A DNA stretch of 64,000 nt from Lachnospiraceae bacterium (lineage in GTDB: Bacteria > Bacillota > Clostridia > Lachnospirales > Lachnospiraceae): positions 1 through 64,000 of the forward strand of contig JALEJP010000062.1 in the NCBI GenBank assembly GCA_022769625.1, given 5' to 3'. Position 1 is the first letter of the stretch; each line of letters begins with the position of its first letter. The position numbers and the translations under genes are program-made. Of this stretch, positions 17,203 through 26,868 are shown piece by piece. Under the pieces are notes generated by a model. The model was not told the origin of the DNA. It worked only from the letters and a program-made list of their open reading frames with translations, and searched no databases.

Positions 17203-18399
17203 TTATGGACGCGGGCTGCCGCACTCGGAGCAAAATTTTCCTTTATTTATCGTTCCACAGCTGCATCTCCACTCTGCCACGGGACGCGGACTTCCGCATT
17301 CTGAACAGAATTTCCCTTTATTCACGGTTCCGCAGCTGCACGTCCACCCGGGATTATTCTCCTTGCTTTCCGGCTGTACCGGCTGATTCTGCCGTCCTGC
17401 CGTCTGATTCATCTGCATCTGCTGAAGATTGGCAGCTGATGCTGTATTCATAAATCCGCCTGCTGCTGCCATACCCATATTCATTCCCATAAAACCTGCC
17501 GCACTCCCATTGGAATTGGAACCGGCAGCCTGCATACCGGCAGCCACTGCACTCTGCACATAGCCTTCCCGAATAGAAGGATCTCCCATCATCGCTCCCT
17601 GATTCCGCATATCAATCAGGCGTCTGGAATTCTCATCGTATGAGATACTTGCAATTCCAACGGACTGTATTTCCATACCACGCGTCTTTTTCCAATCCTC
17701 ATCCAGCGTCTCCGCCATATATTTCCCCAGTTCCCTGCTTTTTGCAGTTACAAAGGAAATGCGCACACCGTCTGCTGACATCTGATTGATGGATGACTGC
17801 AAAGCTTCCAGAAATTCCGACAGATACTGTTCATTGATTTCCTCAACCTCTACCTGTGACGCATTTTTCGGAATCACTTCCGCATAAAATTTAACCGGAT
17901 CAGTAATGCGGATCGAATACGTCCCATGGGCCCGTAAAAACAGTTCCGCATTGTAAAAGCTGTCAAAATAGTTCACCGCATTGCGGGTACCAAACTTTAT
18001 TCCCTTTATTTCCTGCAGATTAATATAGTAAACATGCTGGGAAACCGGTGTTACACCGCCAAATCGAAATCTTGCAAACGCTTCATGAAGCGCATCCTGG
18101 AACTGTCCGTCAAACATCGAAGGCGAGGAGGAATTATCTACCGTAAAATACCCTGGTTCTGCTGTGTAATCGATAATCTTTCCTCCATCTGTTAAAATCA
18201 TAAACTGATTTTCATACACATGAATGACGGAACCATTGGAGATTACATGACTGTCTCCCCGCACATTGGCACCTTTTCGCATACGGACTCCCTGTGTCAA
18301 CACGGTATGCTCTCCCATATCCTGAGGCTCCACTACCTCAAGCCACTGATCGGCTGCCGCTCCTTTGGCAGCCTGTATTGCTGCTTTGATCAATCCCAT
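17203..18399 (-). CDS. ydjI: SPFH-domain protein with C-terminal double zinc ribbon, YdjI-like
   Basis: 398 residues from ATG 18399 behind GGAGGATAAT. The N-terminal two thirds is an SPFH/band 7-like domain of the virion-core type (ADQWLEVVEP, LTDGGKIIDYTAEPG, FRFGGVTPVSQHVYYINLQEIKGIKFG). Then comes a low-complexity Met/Ala/Gly/Asn segment (about 290-335) and two nearly identical zinc ribbons, each of the form CSCGTxNKGKFCSECGSPRP. It matches B. subtilis YdjI plus an extra ribbon. Likely scaffold at the membrane with the YdjG-like protein. Confidence 0.85.
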   Translation of the reverse strand: MGLIKAAIQAAKGAAADQWLEVVEPQDMGEHTVLTQGVRMRKGANVRGDSHVISNGSVIHVYENQFMILTDGGKIIDYTAEPGYFTVDNSSSPSMFDGQFQDALHEAFARFRFGGVTPVSQHVYYINLQEIKGIKFGTRNAVNYFDSFYNAELFLRAHGTYSIRITDPVKFYAEVIPKNASQVEVEEINEQYLSEFLEALQSSINQMSADGVRISFVTAKSRELGKYMAETLDEDWKKTRGMEIQSVGIASISYDENSRRLIDMRNQGAMMGDPSIREGYVQSAVAAGMQAAGSNSNGSAAGFMGMNMGMAAAGGFMNTASAANLQQMQMNQTAGRQNQPVQPESKENNPGWTCSCGTVNKGKFCSECGSPRPVAEWRCSCGTINKGKFCSECGSPRP

Positions 18400-18412
18400 A
18401 TTATCCTCCATT

Positions 18413-18453
18413 CTCAAAATGCCGCAGAATGGTCAAACACTCTGCGGCATTTT
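18413..18453 (-). terminator. Intrinsic terminator after prfB
   Basis: A perfect 13-bp stem (arms 18417-18429 and 18441-18453, core ATGCCGCAGA) follows the prfB stop by a few bases; on the minus strand the second arm ends in CATTTTGAG. Only 17 nt separate it from the start codon of the downstream SPFH gene. Confidence 0.8.
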
Positions 18454-18457
18454 ATGA

Positions 18458-19598
18458 TTAATCAGGCATATCTCCTGCTTCACCGGAAGCTTCTCCCAAT
18501 GTCAGCCATTTCAGATATGCATTTATAAACAAATCAATGTTTCCATCCATGACACTGTCCACATTTCCTGTCTCAGCGTTTGTTCTGTGATCCTTTACCA
18601 TTGTATAGGGCTGCATGACATACGAACGGATCTGATTTCCCCAGCCGATTTCCTTAACCTCGCCGCGAATACCGGAAAGCTTCTCCGCATTCTCCTGCTG
18701 CTGTAAAAGATACAGCTTGGCTTTCAGCATCTGCATGGCTTTGTCTTTGTTCATATGCTGCGAGCGCTCATTCTGACACTGTACAACAATGTTTGTGGGA
18801 AGATGCGTAATACGGATGGCAGAAGATGTTTTATTAATATGCTGTCCACCGGCACCACTGGAGCGATACGTGTCAATACGCAGATCCTCATCCCGTATTT
18901 CAATATCAATGTCCTCCTCAATGTCCGGCATTACATCACAGGATACAAAGGATGTCTGACGCTTCCCTGCCGCATTGAACGGTGAAATACGTACCAGGCG
19001 GTGCACCCCTTTTTCGGATTTCAGATATCCGTAAGCATTCTCACCATTTACCTGGAAGGTAACTGATTTGATCCCTGCTTCATCTCCATCCAGATAGTCC
19101 AGTACTTCCACGGAAAATCCACGCTTGTCTGCCCATCTGGTATACATGCGGTAAAGCATCCCGGCCCAGTCACAGGACTCAGTACCGCCCGCACCTGCAT
19201 GGAGTGTGACGATCGCATTGTCTTTGTCATACTCACCGGACAGCAGAGTCTTGATGCGGATCTCATCATAAGTAATCCTGAAATCATCTAACAGCTCCTG
19301 AATTTCCGGTAGCAGAGAAGCATCATTTTCTTCCGCTGCCATCTCAATCAGGGTCTCGATTTCTTCATGCTCTTCTTTTAATTTTGCATAAACGGCAATG
19401 TCATCCTTCATGCTTTTTAAGGTTTTCATAGACTCCTGCGATTTTTCCGGATTGTCCCAGAAATCAGGAGCCTCCATTTCTCTTTCTAATTCCTGGATAC
19501 GCTGCTCTTTATTTGCCAGGTCAAAGTGAATCCCTCACTTCCACTAATGGTTTTTTAAAACTGTTCCATTCATATTTGAACTGATCTAATTCTACCAC
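18458..19598 (-). CDS. prfB: Peptide chain release factor 2, with programmed +1 frameshift
   Basis: RF2 ends translation at UGA and UAA. The reading is in two parts: GTG 19598 (after GAGGTGAAGCAA) encodes 25 residues ending in RDSL, then the stop TGA at 19521-19523 within CTTTGAC; a +1 slip at CTT continues as DLANKEQRIQELEREME into the main frame to 18458. AGGGA just upstream of the slip site can act as the stimulating anti-Shine-Dalgarno pairing. The GGQ motif is in SSGAGGQHINKTSSAIR. Product about 379 residues. The frameshift is the known autoregulatory device of RF2. A TATAAT box at 19632-19637 lies upstream. Confidence 0.95.
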
Positions 19599-19678
19599 TT
19601 GCTTCACCTCTTTCTTTCATATGGTTAACTTATTATACACGTTTTGAAACAAATAAAAAAGTATTAAAACCGAAATTT

Positions 19679-20683
19679 TTACTTAAATTCCTCATGATAC
19701 TGTTCATAATCCTCATCCCAGGATGTATATTCTGCCTCACCGGCATGACTTTCCAGGCCATATTTACCGTAAAGAAATTCTCCGATGCAGGCCGTAATCT
19801 TTTTTTGCCCTTTCCAGTTCAGATGAGTCCGATCCCTGAAGTCGTTTTGAAAATCAATATCTGCTTCTCCTGTTTTCTGAAAAAACAAAAATGGAATATT
19901 TTTCTCATGAAGATAGGATTCCAGTGTCAGATTAACCCCCTGACGTTTCCTGTAGCGCTCTCCCTTCTGAATCGCATAAGGCGCAGCAAACACAACCAAC
20001 TGCATCTTTTCCTGCTCACATAATTCCATGATTTTATTAAAATATTCCACATTTATCTTTGGAATATCCACCGGTTCCATATCTACTCCCTGATCCTTAC
20101 AGGACACTACTTTTTTATCTGGTTTACTGCCTTTCAGATAACTTTTTTTGTCAAAATCTTCTTCTTCCAGTTCTCCCCACCTGTTATGGTACATCATAAA
20201 CGGCAGATACCAGGATGCTTTTTCTTTCCACGAAAGATCCGGCCTATATACATTCAGTGCTTCCTGTTTCACTTTTCCAAAACGCATTCCATCCAAAACA
20301 GCATGCACTCTCCCCTCACTGGTATACAGCCCATCATACCAGAAAAAGTAACTTTCCAGAAGAACCACCTTGGGTCTCTGATACTTCAATGCTTCACGCA
20401 GAAGAAAGTACGAAGAGGCGATGGTCTGCTCTGGACTTCCCATCACATAAGATGTATAACCTTGTTCTTCCCAAAGGACATTGGGTTGAAATCCATAATA
20501 TGCATGACTGCTGCCAAGCACCAGCACATCCACAGAATCCTCTTTGAGATCATAAAACGAATGAATCATATCAATCCGGCCGCCCGTTTTTTTGCGCATG
20601 ATTTCTGAGATGCTGTTATACAGCATGATCAAGCAAAGCAGAAATACTGTAATCCGCACTGCCATACTTAATTTGCTCCTCAT
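19679..20683 (-). CDS. SGNH-hydrolase-like protein, partner of MBOAT acyltransferase
   Basis: 334 residues from ATG 20683 behind GAGGAGGCAAAG. One N-terminal membrane helix (about 5-25) anchors an extracytoplasmic SGNH/DltD-AlgJ-like domain: VLVLGSSHAYYGFQPNVLW holds the Ser block, and DRTHLNWKGQKKIT near residue 290 the catalytic Asp/His. Together with the MBOAT gene 10 nt upstream it forms the typical two-component O-acyl transfer system for cell-surface polymers. The acceptor (secreted polysaccharide, teichoic acid or other) is not shown by the sequence. Confidence 0.8.
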   Translation of the reverse strand: MRSKLSMAVRITVFLLCLIMLYNSISEIMRKKTGGRIDMIHSFYDLKEDSVDVLVLGSSHAYYGFQPNVLWEEQGYTSYVMGSPEQTIASSYFLLREALKYQRPKVVLLESYFFWYDGLYTSEGRVHAVLDGMRFGKVKQEALNVYRPDLSWKEKASWYLPFMMYHNRWGELEEEDFDKKSYLKGSKPDKKVVSCKDQGVDMEPVDIPKINVEYFNKIMELCEQEKMQLVVFAAPYAIQKGERYRKRQGVNLTLESYLHEKNIPFLFFQKTGEADIDFQNDFRDRTHLNWKGQKKITACIGEFLYGKYGLESHAGEAEYTSWDEDYEQYHEEFK

Positions 20684-20693
20684 CTTTGCCTCC

Positions 20694-22187
20694 TCAAAAT
20701 TGAAAATAAATAAACTGACTTGCATCAAAACCTGGTCCGTAAACACCAAAGATCAGGACTCCGAAAATTCCCGCAAAATAAATCAGCCACCGAAACCAGA
20801 TTTCCTGTCCGGCTATCCATTCAATCAGACGGATTCCTTTGTATTTGCACAGATCTACACAAAAAAGAATCAACAGAGAAATCAATAATACATTTCGTGT
20901 ATTCACAGTAAGCCCCATAGCTTCCAGATTATTTCCCCAGGTAAACCATTTTTCACCCGATAAACCAAAAATTCGTTCCAGGATAACAAAGGACTGGCGA
21001 AAGTTATTGCGGAAAAATATCCAGCTGACATCCACAAGTACGAAAGTTTCCATGCATTTCATAAGCTTATGACTGAATACTTCCGTTCGTATTTTGAACT
21101 GTTTTACGATACATTCCTTTACTGGTTTTATACATTCGCCGATCACCTGATACATACCATTCAGGCAGCCCCAGAACACAAAATGCCAGCTGGCACCGTG
21201 CCAGAGTCCACTTATCAGAAATACGATCATAATATTTCTGTACTTTTTCCATTTTCCTTTTCGGCTGCCTCCCAGAGGAATATACAGATAGTCCCGGAAC
21301 CACGTAGTCAGTGAAATGTGCCATCTCCGCCAGAATTCTGCCACGGACTGTGCAAAATATGGTGTATTGAAATTTTCCATGAGACGGAAACCCATCACTT
21401 TCGCCGCACCGATAGCAATATTGGAGTAACTTGCAAAATCACAGTAAATCTGAAACGCAAAAAGTACAGAAGCTACCATAAGCTGAAATCCGGTTCGCTC
21501 CAGGCAGCTGTCAAACACACTATTTACTGCAACTGCAAGATATTCTGCCAGAACAACCTTCTGAAAGTAACCGTAAAGCATCAAAAGTAAACCATCGCGC
21601 ACTCTATCATACTCAAATTTATGTTTTTCATTTATCTGAATCAGCAGATTTTTGGATCGTTCAATGGGACCTGCCACAAGCTGTGGAAAAAACGACACAA
21701 AGAGTGCGTATTTCAGAAAATTCTTCTCTGCATAAATTTCTCTCCGATACACATCCACGGTATAACTTAATGCCTGAAACGTATAAAAAGAAATGCCGAC
21801 TGGAAGCACCACATCAAAAACCGGAATGCTGACATGAAATCCAACTGCTTCCAATACTTTCACAATTGTATCGGCCGCAAAGCCATAATATTTAAAGAAA
21901 AAAAGGATTGACAAATTGATGACAAAAGAAAATGCTACAAATAGTTTCTTTTTCCGTATTCGCACCGATTCTTCTTTTGTTTTTTCGGCATTCTCCAGAA
22001 GAAGACCTGACAAATACGTAATGACAGTAGAGGTGAGCATCAACAATGCATAACGTGGATTCCAGCACATATAAAAAAAGTAGCTGCAGGCAAGCAGAAA
22101 CAAATATCGGAAACGATATGGAATCACATAGTAGGTCAGACAGACCACAGGGAAGAAAACCATAAATTCAAGTGAATTAAAGAGCAT
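20694..22187 (-). CDS. MBOAT family O-acyltransferase (AlgI/DltB-like)
   Basis: 497-residue polytopic membrane protein. MLFNSLEFMVFFPVV is the classic AlgI-type start; the conserved MBOAT core with FWRRWHISLTTWFRDYLYIPLGG and the catalytic His in ISGLWHGASWHFVFWG is present. It would move an acetyl or other acyl group across the membrane for transfer by the SGNH partner encoded just downstream. No polysaccharide synthase or dlt genes are nearby, so the target is open. Confidence 0.9.
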   Translation of the reverse strand: MLFNSLEFMVFFPVVCLTYYVIPYRFRYLFLLACSYFFYMCWNPRYALLMLTSTVITYLSGLLLENAEKTKEESVRIRKKKLFVAFSFVINLSILFFFKYYGFAADTIVKVLEAVGFHVSIPVFDVVLPVGISFYTFQALSYTVDVYRREIYAEKNFLKYALFVSFFPQLVAGPIERSKNLLIQINEKHKFEYDRVRDGLLLMLYGYFQKVVLAEYLAVAVNSVFDSCLERTGFQLMVASVLFAFQIYCDFASYSNIAIGAAKVMGFRLMENFNTPYFAQSVAEFWRRWHISLTTWFRDYLYIPLGGSRKGKWKKYRNIMIVFLISGLWHGASWHFVFWGCLNGMYQVIGECIKPVKECIVKQFKIRTEVFSHKLMKCMETFVLVDVSWIFFRNNFRQSFVILERIFGLSGEKWFTWGNNLEAMGLTVNTRNVLLISLLILFCVDLCKYKGIRLIEWIAGQEIWFRWLIYFAGIFGVLIFGVYGPGFDASQFIYFQF

Positions 22188-22250
22188 TTCTCAATTTCCT
22201 TTCTTTTGTATGCTTTTGTTTGAAAGAATCTATTTCTTATAATAATTATG

Positions 22251-22293
22251 TAAAAAACTGCTGTGGAACATGCTTTTGTATATCCACAGCAGT
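22251..22293 (-). terminator. Intrinsic terminator after secA
   Basis: Minus-strand 11-bp stem (arms 22283-22293 and 22257-22267, ACTGCTGTGGA) followed by TTTTTTA. Lies 28 nt after the secA stop codon. Confidence 0.88.
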
Positions 22294-22320
22294 CTCATCA
22301 TCATTTTTTTATAATACTAA

Positions 22321-24882
22321 TTATTTCTTTCTTCCGCAGCACTGTTTATATTTCTTACCGCTGCCGCATGGACACGGATCGTTCGGATAAACCTTCTGTT
22401 CCGCACGTTTCTTTGGTGCATTCTGCAATGAATCATCCTTATTTGTTCCTGTCACTTTCGCAACTTCCTCACGCTCTACCTTCTGCTCAATGCGTACATG
22501 ATACAGCAGCTTCAGGGTATCCTCCTGAATGGCAGCAGACATGGCATCAAACATTTCGTATGCGCTCATCTTATACTCAACCAGCGGATCTCTCTGCCCA
22601 TATGCCTGCAGACCGATTCCCTGACGCAGCTGATCCATATCATCAATATGATCCATCCATTTACGGTCAATCACCTTCAACAGAATGACACGCTCCAGCT
22701 CACGAATCTGCTCCGGCTCCGGGAATTCCGCTTCCTTCATCTCATAAAGCTTCACAGCCTGCTCTTTCAGCATCTGCTTCAGCTCATTTTTCTTCATTTT
22801 CTGAGTAATTTCAATCTTTGGCAGCGGAATGATTGGAATCAGCAGACCATTTAACTCCTGAAGGTTCCAGTCTTCTGTATCCTGATCGTCAGAGATACAC
22901 ATGTCCACTGTATTGTCCACAATATCCGTGATCATCTTAAAAATGGAATCACGCATACTTTCTCCATCCAGAACACGACGGCGCTCTTTATAAATAATCT
23001 CACGCTGCTCATTGTTTACCTGGTCATACTCCAGCAAATTCTTACGAATACCATAGTTATTACCTTCTATTTTCATCTGTGCTTTTTCTATCGCACTGGA
23101 AAGCATTTTATGCTCAATCTGTTCATTCTCCGCAACTCCAAGGGAACGGAACACGTTCATCAGACGCTCGGAACCAAACAGGCGCATCAAATCGTCCTCC
23201 AAGGAAATATAAAATCTCGATTCACCTGGATCTCCCTGACGTCCGGAACGTCCGCGAAGCTGATTATCAATACGTCTGGACTCATGACGCTCTGTACCGA
23301 TGATCTTCAATCCTCCGGCTTCCCTGGATTCCTCATCCAGCTTGATATCGGTACCACGTCCTGCCATATTGGTTGCAATGGTAACCGCTCCATGACGTCC
23401 TGCTTCTGCTACAATCTCAGCTTCCAGTTCATGGAACTTTGCGTTCAGCACTTTGTGCTGGATCCCACACTTTTTCAGCATACCGCTTAAAAGCTCGGAA
23501 GTCTCAATGGTAATGGTACCAACCAGAACCGGCTGTCCTTTTTCGTGAGCTTCCACAATAGCGTCAACGACCGCATGAAACTTTTCCTTTTTCGTCATAT
23601 ACACGGCGTCATCCAGATCCTTACGGATAACCGGCTTGTTCGTAGGAATTTCCACAACATCCATGCCGTAAATATCACGAAACTCTTTTTCCTCAGTCAG
23701 AGCTGTACCGGTCATACCGGCTTTTTTCTTATATTTATTGAAGAAATTCTGGAAGGTAATCGTTGCCAGTGTTTTACTCTCACGTTTAACCTTTACATGC
23801 TCTTTTGCTTCAATCGCCTGATGAAGACCATCCGAATAACGGCGTCCCGGCATAATACGACCGGTAAATTCATCTACAATCAGAACCTCATCGTCCTTCA
23901 CCACATAATCCTGATCACGGTGCATCAGACTATGGGCACGCAGTGCCAGATTCACATTGTGCTGGATTTCCAGGTTTTCCGGATCGGAAAGATTCTCAAT
24001 TTTGAAGAACTTTTCGACTTTTTTAACGCCATCCTGCGTCAGAGTAACAACTTTATCCTTTTCATTGACGATATAATCACCGGTCTCAGTAATCTCTTCT
24101 CCCATAATGGCAGACATCTTCGTCACTTCTCCGCTGGCTTCTCCGCGTTCCAGCTGTTTTGCAAGAATATCACAAACTTCATAAAGTTTTGTAGATTTCC
24201 CGCTCTGGCCGGAAATAATCAGAGGGGTACGTGCCTCATCAATCAAAACAGAGTCCACCTCATCAATGATCGCGTAATGCAGATCCCGCTGAACCAGCTG
24301 TTCTTTATAGATCACCATATTGTCACGAAGATAATCAAAACCATCTTCGTTATTTGTAATATAAGTAATATCGCAGTTATACTGTTTCCGTCTCTCGTCA
24401 TTATCCATAGAGTTCAGAACACATCCAACCGTCAGTCCCAGGAACTCATGTACTTTTCCCATCCACTCGGAATCTCGATGCGCCAGGTAATCATTGACTG
24501 TGACTACGTGGACACCTTTGCCTTCCAGTGCGTTCAGATATGCCGGGAGTGTAGATACCAGCGTCTTACCTTCTCCTGTACGCATCTCTGCGATACGGCC
24601 CTGGTGAAGAATAATACCACCAATCAACTGTACTCTGTAATGTTCCATATTCAATACACGTCTTGCTGCCTCGCGGACTGTCGCATAAGCCTCAGGAAGC
24701 AGATCATCCAGGGTCTCTCCTTCTGCCAGACGCTTTTTATATTCTGCGGTTTTGCCTCTCAGTTCTTCATCTGAGAGTTCCATCATCGTCGGGCGCAGCT
24801 TTTCAATCTTCTCTACCAGCGGCATAATCCGTTTTACTTCACGTTCACTGTGCGTACCGAACACTTTCTGAAACACATTCAT
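22321..24882 (-). CDS. secA: Preprotein translocase ATPase SecA
   Basis: 853 residues, normal SecA length. It drives secreted proteins through SecYEG. Visible are the Walker A region [11 protein letters not shown], Walker B with [17 protein letters not shown], motif [25 protein letters not shown], the helical wing and scaffold, and a C-terminal zinc-binding tail [13 protein letters not shown] (SEC-C) that binds SecB-like partners and lipids. GGAGAAG precedes the ATG; own promoter at 24953-24981 and terminator at 22251. Confidence 0.98.
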   Translation of the reverse strand: MNVFQKVFGTHSEREVKRIMPLVEKIEKLRPTMMELSDEELRGKTAEYKKRLAEGETLDDLLPEAYATVREAARRVLNMEHYRVQLIGGIILHQGRIAEMRTGEGKTLVSTLPAYLNALEGKGVHVVTVNDYLAHRDSEWMGKVHEFLGLTVGCVLNSMDNDERRKQYNCDITYITNNEDGFDYLRDNMVIYKEQLVQRDLHYAIIDEVDSVLIDEARTPLIISGQSGKSTKLYEVCDILAKQLERGEASGEVTKMSAIMGEEITETGDYIVNEKDKVVTLTQDGVKKVEKFFKIENLSDPENLEIQHNVNLALRAHSLMHRDQDYVVKDDEVLIVDEFTGRIMPGRRYSDGLHQAIEAKEHVKVKRESKTLATITFQNFFNKYKKKAGMTGTALTEEKEFRDIYGMDVVEIPTNKPVIRKDLDDAVYMTKKEKFHAVVDAIVEAHEKGQPVLVGTITIETSELLSGMLKKCGIQHKVLNAKFHELEAEIVAEAGRHGAVTIATNMAGRGTDIKLDEESREAGGLKIIGTERHESRRIDNQLRGRSGRQGDPGESRFYISLEDDLMRLFGSERLMNVFRSLGVAENEQIEHKMLSSAIEKAQMKIEGNNYGIRKNLLEYDQVNNEQREIIYKERRRVLDGESMRDSIFKMITDIVDNTVDMCISDDQDTEDWNLQELNGLLIPIIPLPKIEITQKMKKNELKQMLKEQAVKLYEMKEAEFPEPEQIRELERVILLKVIDRKWMDHIDDMDQLRQGIGLQAYGQRDPLVEYKMSAYEMFDAMSAAIQEDTLKLLYHVRIEQKVEREEVAKVTGTNKDDSLQNAPKKRAEQKVYPNDPCPCGSGKKYKQCCGRKK

Positions 24883-24952
24883 CGTTAACTTCTCCTATAC
24901 TATCACATTCATTACTGTCTTTTTCGATCATAATTGTCTCATAAACATTTCT

Positions 24953-24981
24953 ATTCTATCACTTTCTCCCTGCTTAGACAA
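24953..24981 (-). promoter_or_regulatory. secA promoter
   Basis: TTGTCT (24976-24981), 17 nt, TAGAAT (24953-24958) on the minus strand, about 70 nt upstream of the secA start codon. Confidence 0.6.
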
Positions 24982-25055
24982 TTAAAAATTTGTAAATAAC
25001 CTATGAACAGCAAAAAAACAACCATCCGCAGGCTATCCGTTATTCCCGCCGCCAT

Positions 25056-25126
25056 GGCAGAAAAAAGCTGCCGCTGAAATGCTGTCAGCTACAAAACTGT
25101 TGCTGAATCTGCATCCTGCGGCAGCT
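25056..25126 (-). terminator. Intrinsic terminator after hpf
   Basis: Arms AGCTGCCGC (25118-25126 in minus reading) and GCGGCAGCT (25066-25074) enclose a ~43-nt partly structured loop and are followed by TTTTTTCTGC. Starts 6 nt after the hpf stop. Confidence 0.75.
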
Positions 25127-25132
25127 GTACTT

Positions 25133-25663
25133 TTAACATTCCGGTTCAATCAAACCGTATGTATTGCCTTTTCTTTTATAAACAACGTTGACCTCATCCG
25201 TGTCCGCATTGCGGAATACGAAAAAGTTATGTCCCAAAAGTTCCATCTGTACACAGGCATCTTCCGGAAACATCGGCTTCATCCCAAACTGCTTGGTACG
25301 GATGATACGTACTTCCTCTTCTTCCCCTTCGGATTCCTTTTCAATAAATTCTTTGCGGAAGTTACCGCCATCCTGATGTTTTTCAATAATCTTGGTCTTA
25401 TATTTGCGAAGCTGTCTTTCAATTACCTCTTCCACCAGGTCAATGGAAACATACATATCATTGCTGACCTGTTCCGAACGGATAATATTTCCTTTTACAG
25501 GAATCGTCACTTCGATTTTCTGTCGTTCCTTTTCTACACTCAAGGTTACAAAAATTTCTGTCTCAGGAGTGAAATACTTTTCCAACTTTCCAAGTTTATC
25601 CGTGACTGCATTTCTTAAGCCCTCTGTCACTTCAATATTCTTTCCACGAATTGTAAAACGCAT
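25133..25663 (-). CDS. hpf: Ribosome hibernation promoting factor, long form
   Basis: 176 residues from ATG 25663 (MRFTIRGKNIEVTEGL), behind GGAGTTGGGC. The N-terminal ~100 residues form the HPF/RaiA ribosome-binding domain; a variable acidic linker (SEGEEEE) leads to the conserved C-terminal dimerisation domain (IIRTKQFGMKPMFPEDACVQMELLGHNFFVF...). This long form directs 100S ribosome dimers in resting cells. Monocistronic with its own promoter and terminator. Confidence 0.95.
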   Translation of the reverse strand: MRFTIRGKNIEVTEGLRNAVTDKLGKLEKYFTPETEIFVTLSVEKERQKIEVTIPVKGNIIRSEQVSNDMYVSIDLVEEVIERQLRKYKTKIIEKHQDGGNFRKEFIEKESEGEEEEVRIIRTKQFGMKPMFPEDACVQMELLGHNFFVFRNADTDEVNVVYKRKGNTYGLIEPEC

Positions 25664-25713
25664 GATGCCCAACTCCTTTGCCTTTAAATTTGCAGTGCAA
25701 CTGCTATGGTGAT

Positions 25714-25742
25714 ATTATAGCAATTTTCCACAACATTTTCAA
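25714..25742 (-). promoter_or_regulatory. hpf promoter
   Basis: TTGAAA (25737-25742), 17-nt spacer, TATAAT (25714-25719) on the minus strand, about 45 nt upstream of the hpf start codon. Good sigma-A match; no clear SigH or SigB boxes seen. Confidence 0.75.
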
Positions 25743-25799
25743 TCTTTTTCGTAATATTTTCAGATTTTTGTTAGCATTACAGCCCGACATCAACCATTC

Positions 25800-26576
25800 T
25801 TAAAGACTGCACACCTGCAATACTTTTTCATAGGACATCGTTCCTCCAAAGAGATCCAGAGCGCTTCCCACCGTTACATCAATGCGATTTTTTCCGCAGA
25901 GACGCAATTCTTCCAGATCTTCGAAGCTGCCTACCCCACCTGCATAGGTCACCGGAATGCCGTTCCATGCTCCAAGCATCATCGCCAGCTCACGCTCAAT
26001 CCCTTTTGCCTTTCCCTCTGCATCCACCGCATGAATCAGAAATTCGTCACAGCTTCCGGCAAGTTCATCCAAAATAGCAGGGGTCAGCACCACTTCCGTA
26101 AATTTCTGCCATCTGTCGGTGACAATATAGTATAATCCATCTTTTTTTCTACAGCTTAAGTCCAGAACCAGGTGCTCTTTTCCCACTTCTCGCAGCAGTC
26201 TTTCCAGATGATCCGGATAAAATGCCCCGTTCTGAAAAACAAAGCTTGTGACGATTACGTGGGATGCACCGGCTTTTAAAAACTCGGCCGCATTCTCATC
26301 GGTAATCCCGCCTCCCACCTGCAGTCCGCCTGGATAAGCAGCTAATGCAGACATTGCCTGTCTCCTCGTATCCGTATACCAGGGGGAATCTTTGCTGTTT
26401 AATAAAATTACATGTCCTCCCTGCAGTCCGTCTTTTTTATAAAAGTCCGCGAAAAATTCTGCATCCTGTTCCGACACAAAATTTTCTGCTGCCAGATCTC
26501 CTTCATCCTTAAGCGATCCTCCGACGATTTGTTTTACTTTTCCGTTGTGTATGTCAATGCATGGACGAAACCTCAT
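25800..26576 (-). CDS. hisA: Eukaryote-type HisA isomerase (HIS6-like)
   Basis: 258 residues, TIM barrel. It should isomerise ProFAR to PRFAR in histidine synthesis. The start FRPCIDIHNGKVKQIVGGSL, LQVGGGITDENA, LDLSCRKKDG, the HAVDAEGKAKGI block and SALDLFGG follow the fungal/plant HIS6 type rather than ordinary bacterial HisA, which begins with a PAIDLKDGKCVRL-like motif. Catalytic Asp residues in CIDIH and HAVDAEG are kept. The gene stands alone, away from any his operon; hisC is 17 kb away. GAGGTAAAGT precedes the ATG. Confidence 0.88.
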   Translation of the reverse strand: MRFRPCIDIHNGKVKQIVGGSLKDEGDLAAENFVSEQDAEFFADFYKKDGLQGGHVILLNSKDSPWYTDTRRQAMSALAAYPGGLQVGGGITDENAAEFLKAGASHVIVTSFVFQNGAFYPDHLERLLREVGKEHLVLDLSCRKKDGLYYIVTDRWQKFTEVVLTPAILDELAGSCDEFLIHAVDAEGKAKGIERELAMMLGAWNGIPVTYAGGVGSFEDLEELRLCGKNRIDVTVGSALDLFGGTMSYEKVLQVCSL

Positions 26577-26624
26577 ACTTTACCTCTTTTCTCCTGTTCG
26601 ATATGGTTATACTTTATGATGTTG

Positions 26625-26803
26625 GGGTCAAAAGTCTTTGACACCCTGATACTTACGGATTTCTCCGCGTTTCACGCTCACGAAATCCTGAAAACATTCG
26701 AAATCCGCTCATTTTTCTACGAAAAATGGCTACTTTCTCATGTTTTGCGGGTCTCAAAGTCATGCTTTTTCATGCAAGCATGAGCAGCATGACCTTTTGA
26801 CCC
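26625..26803. repeat. MITE-like intergenic palindromic element
   Basis: 179 nt bounded by perfect 10-bp inverted ends GGGTCAAAAG (26625-26634) and CTTTTGACCC (26794-26803). Nested second-order inverted repeats lie just inside: CTTTGACACCC next to the left end and GGGTCTCAAAG at about 26749, pairing at 10 of 11 positions; each end can also fold on itself. A further hairpin TCATGC/GCATGA lies near 26759-26782. No coding frame fits. Sits between hisA and the lipoprotein gene. Confidence 0.6.
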
Positions 26804-26868
26804 TGGTATCACTTTATTATATGGAAAAAGGAGATATTTGTCCACTCTTCCGAAAACATTAGAGAATA

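Noticed and set aside
23545-24774. Plus-strand 409-codon frame across secA
   Set aside because: It lies wholly antisense to secA, has no ribosome binding site and no family-like motifs.
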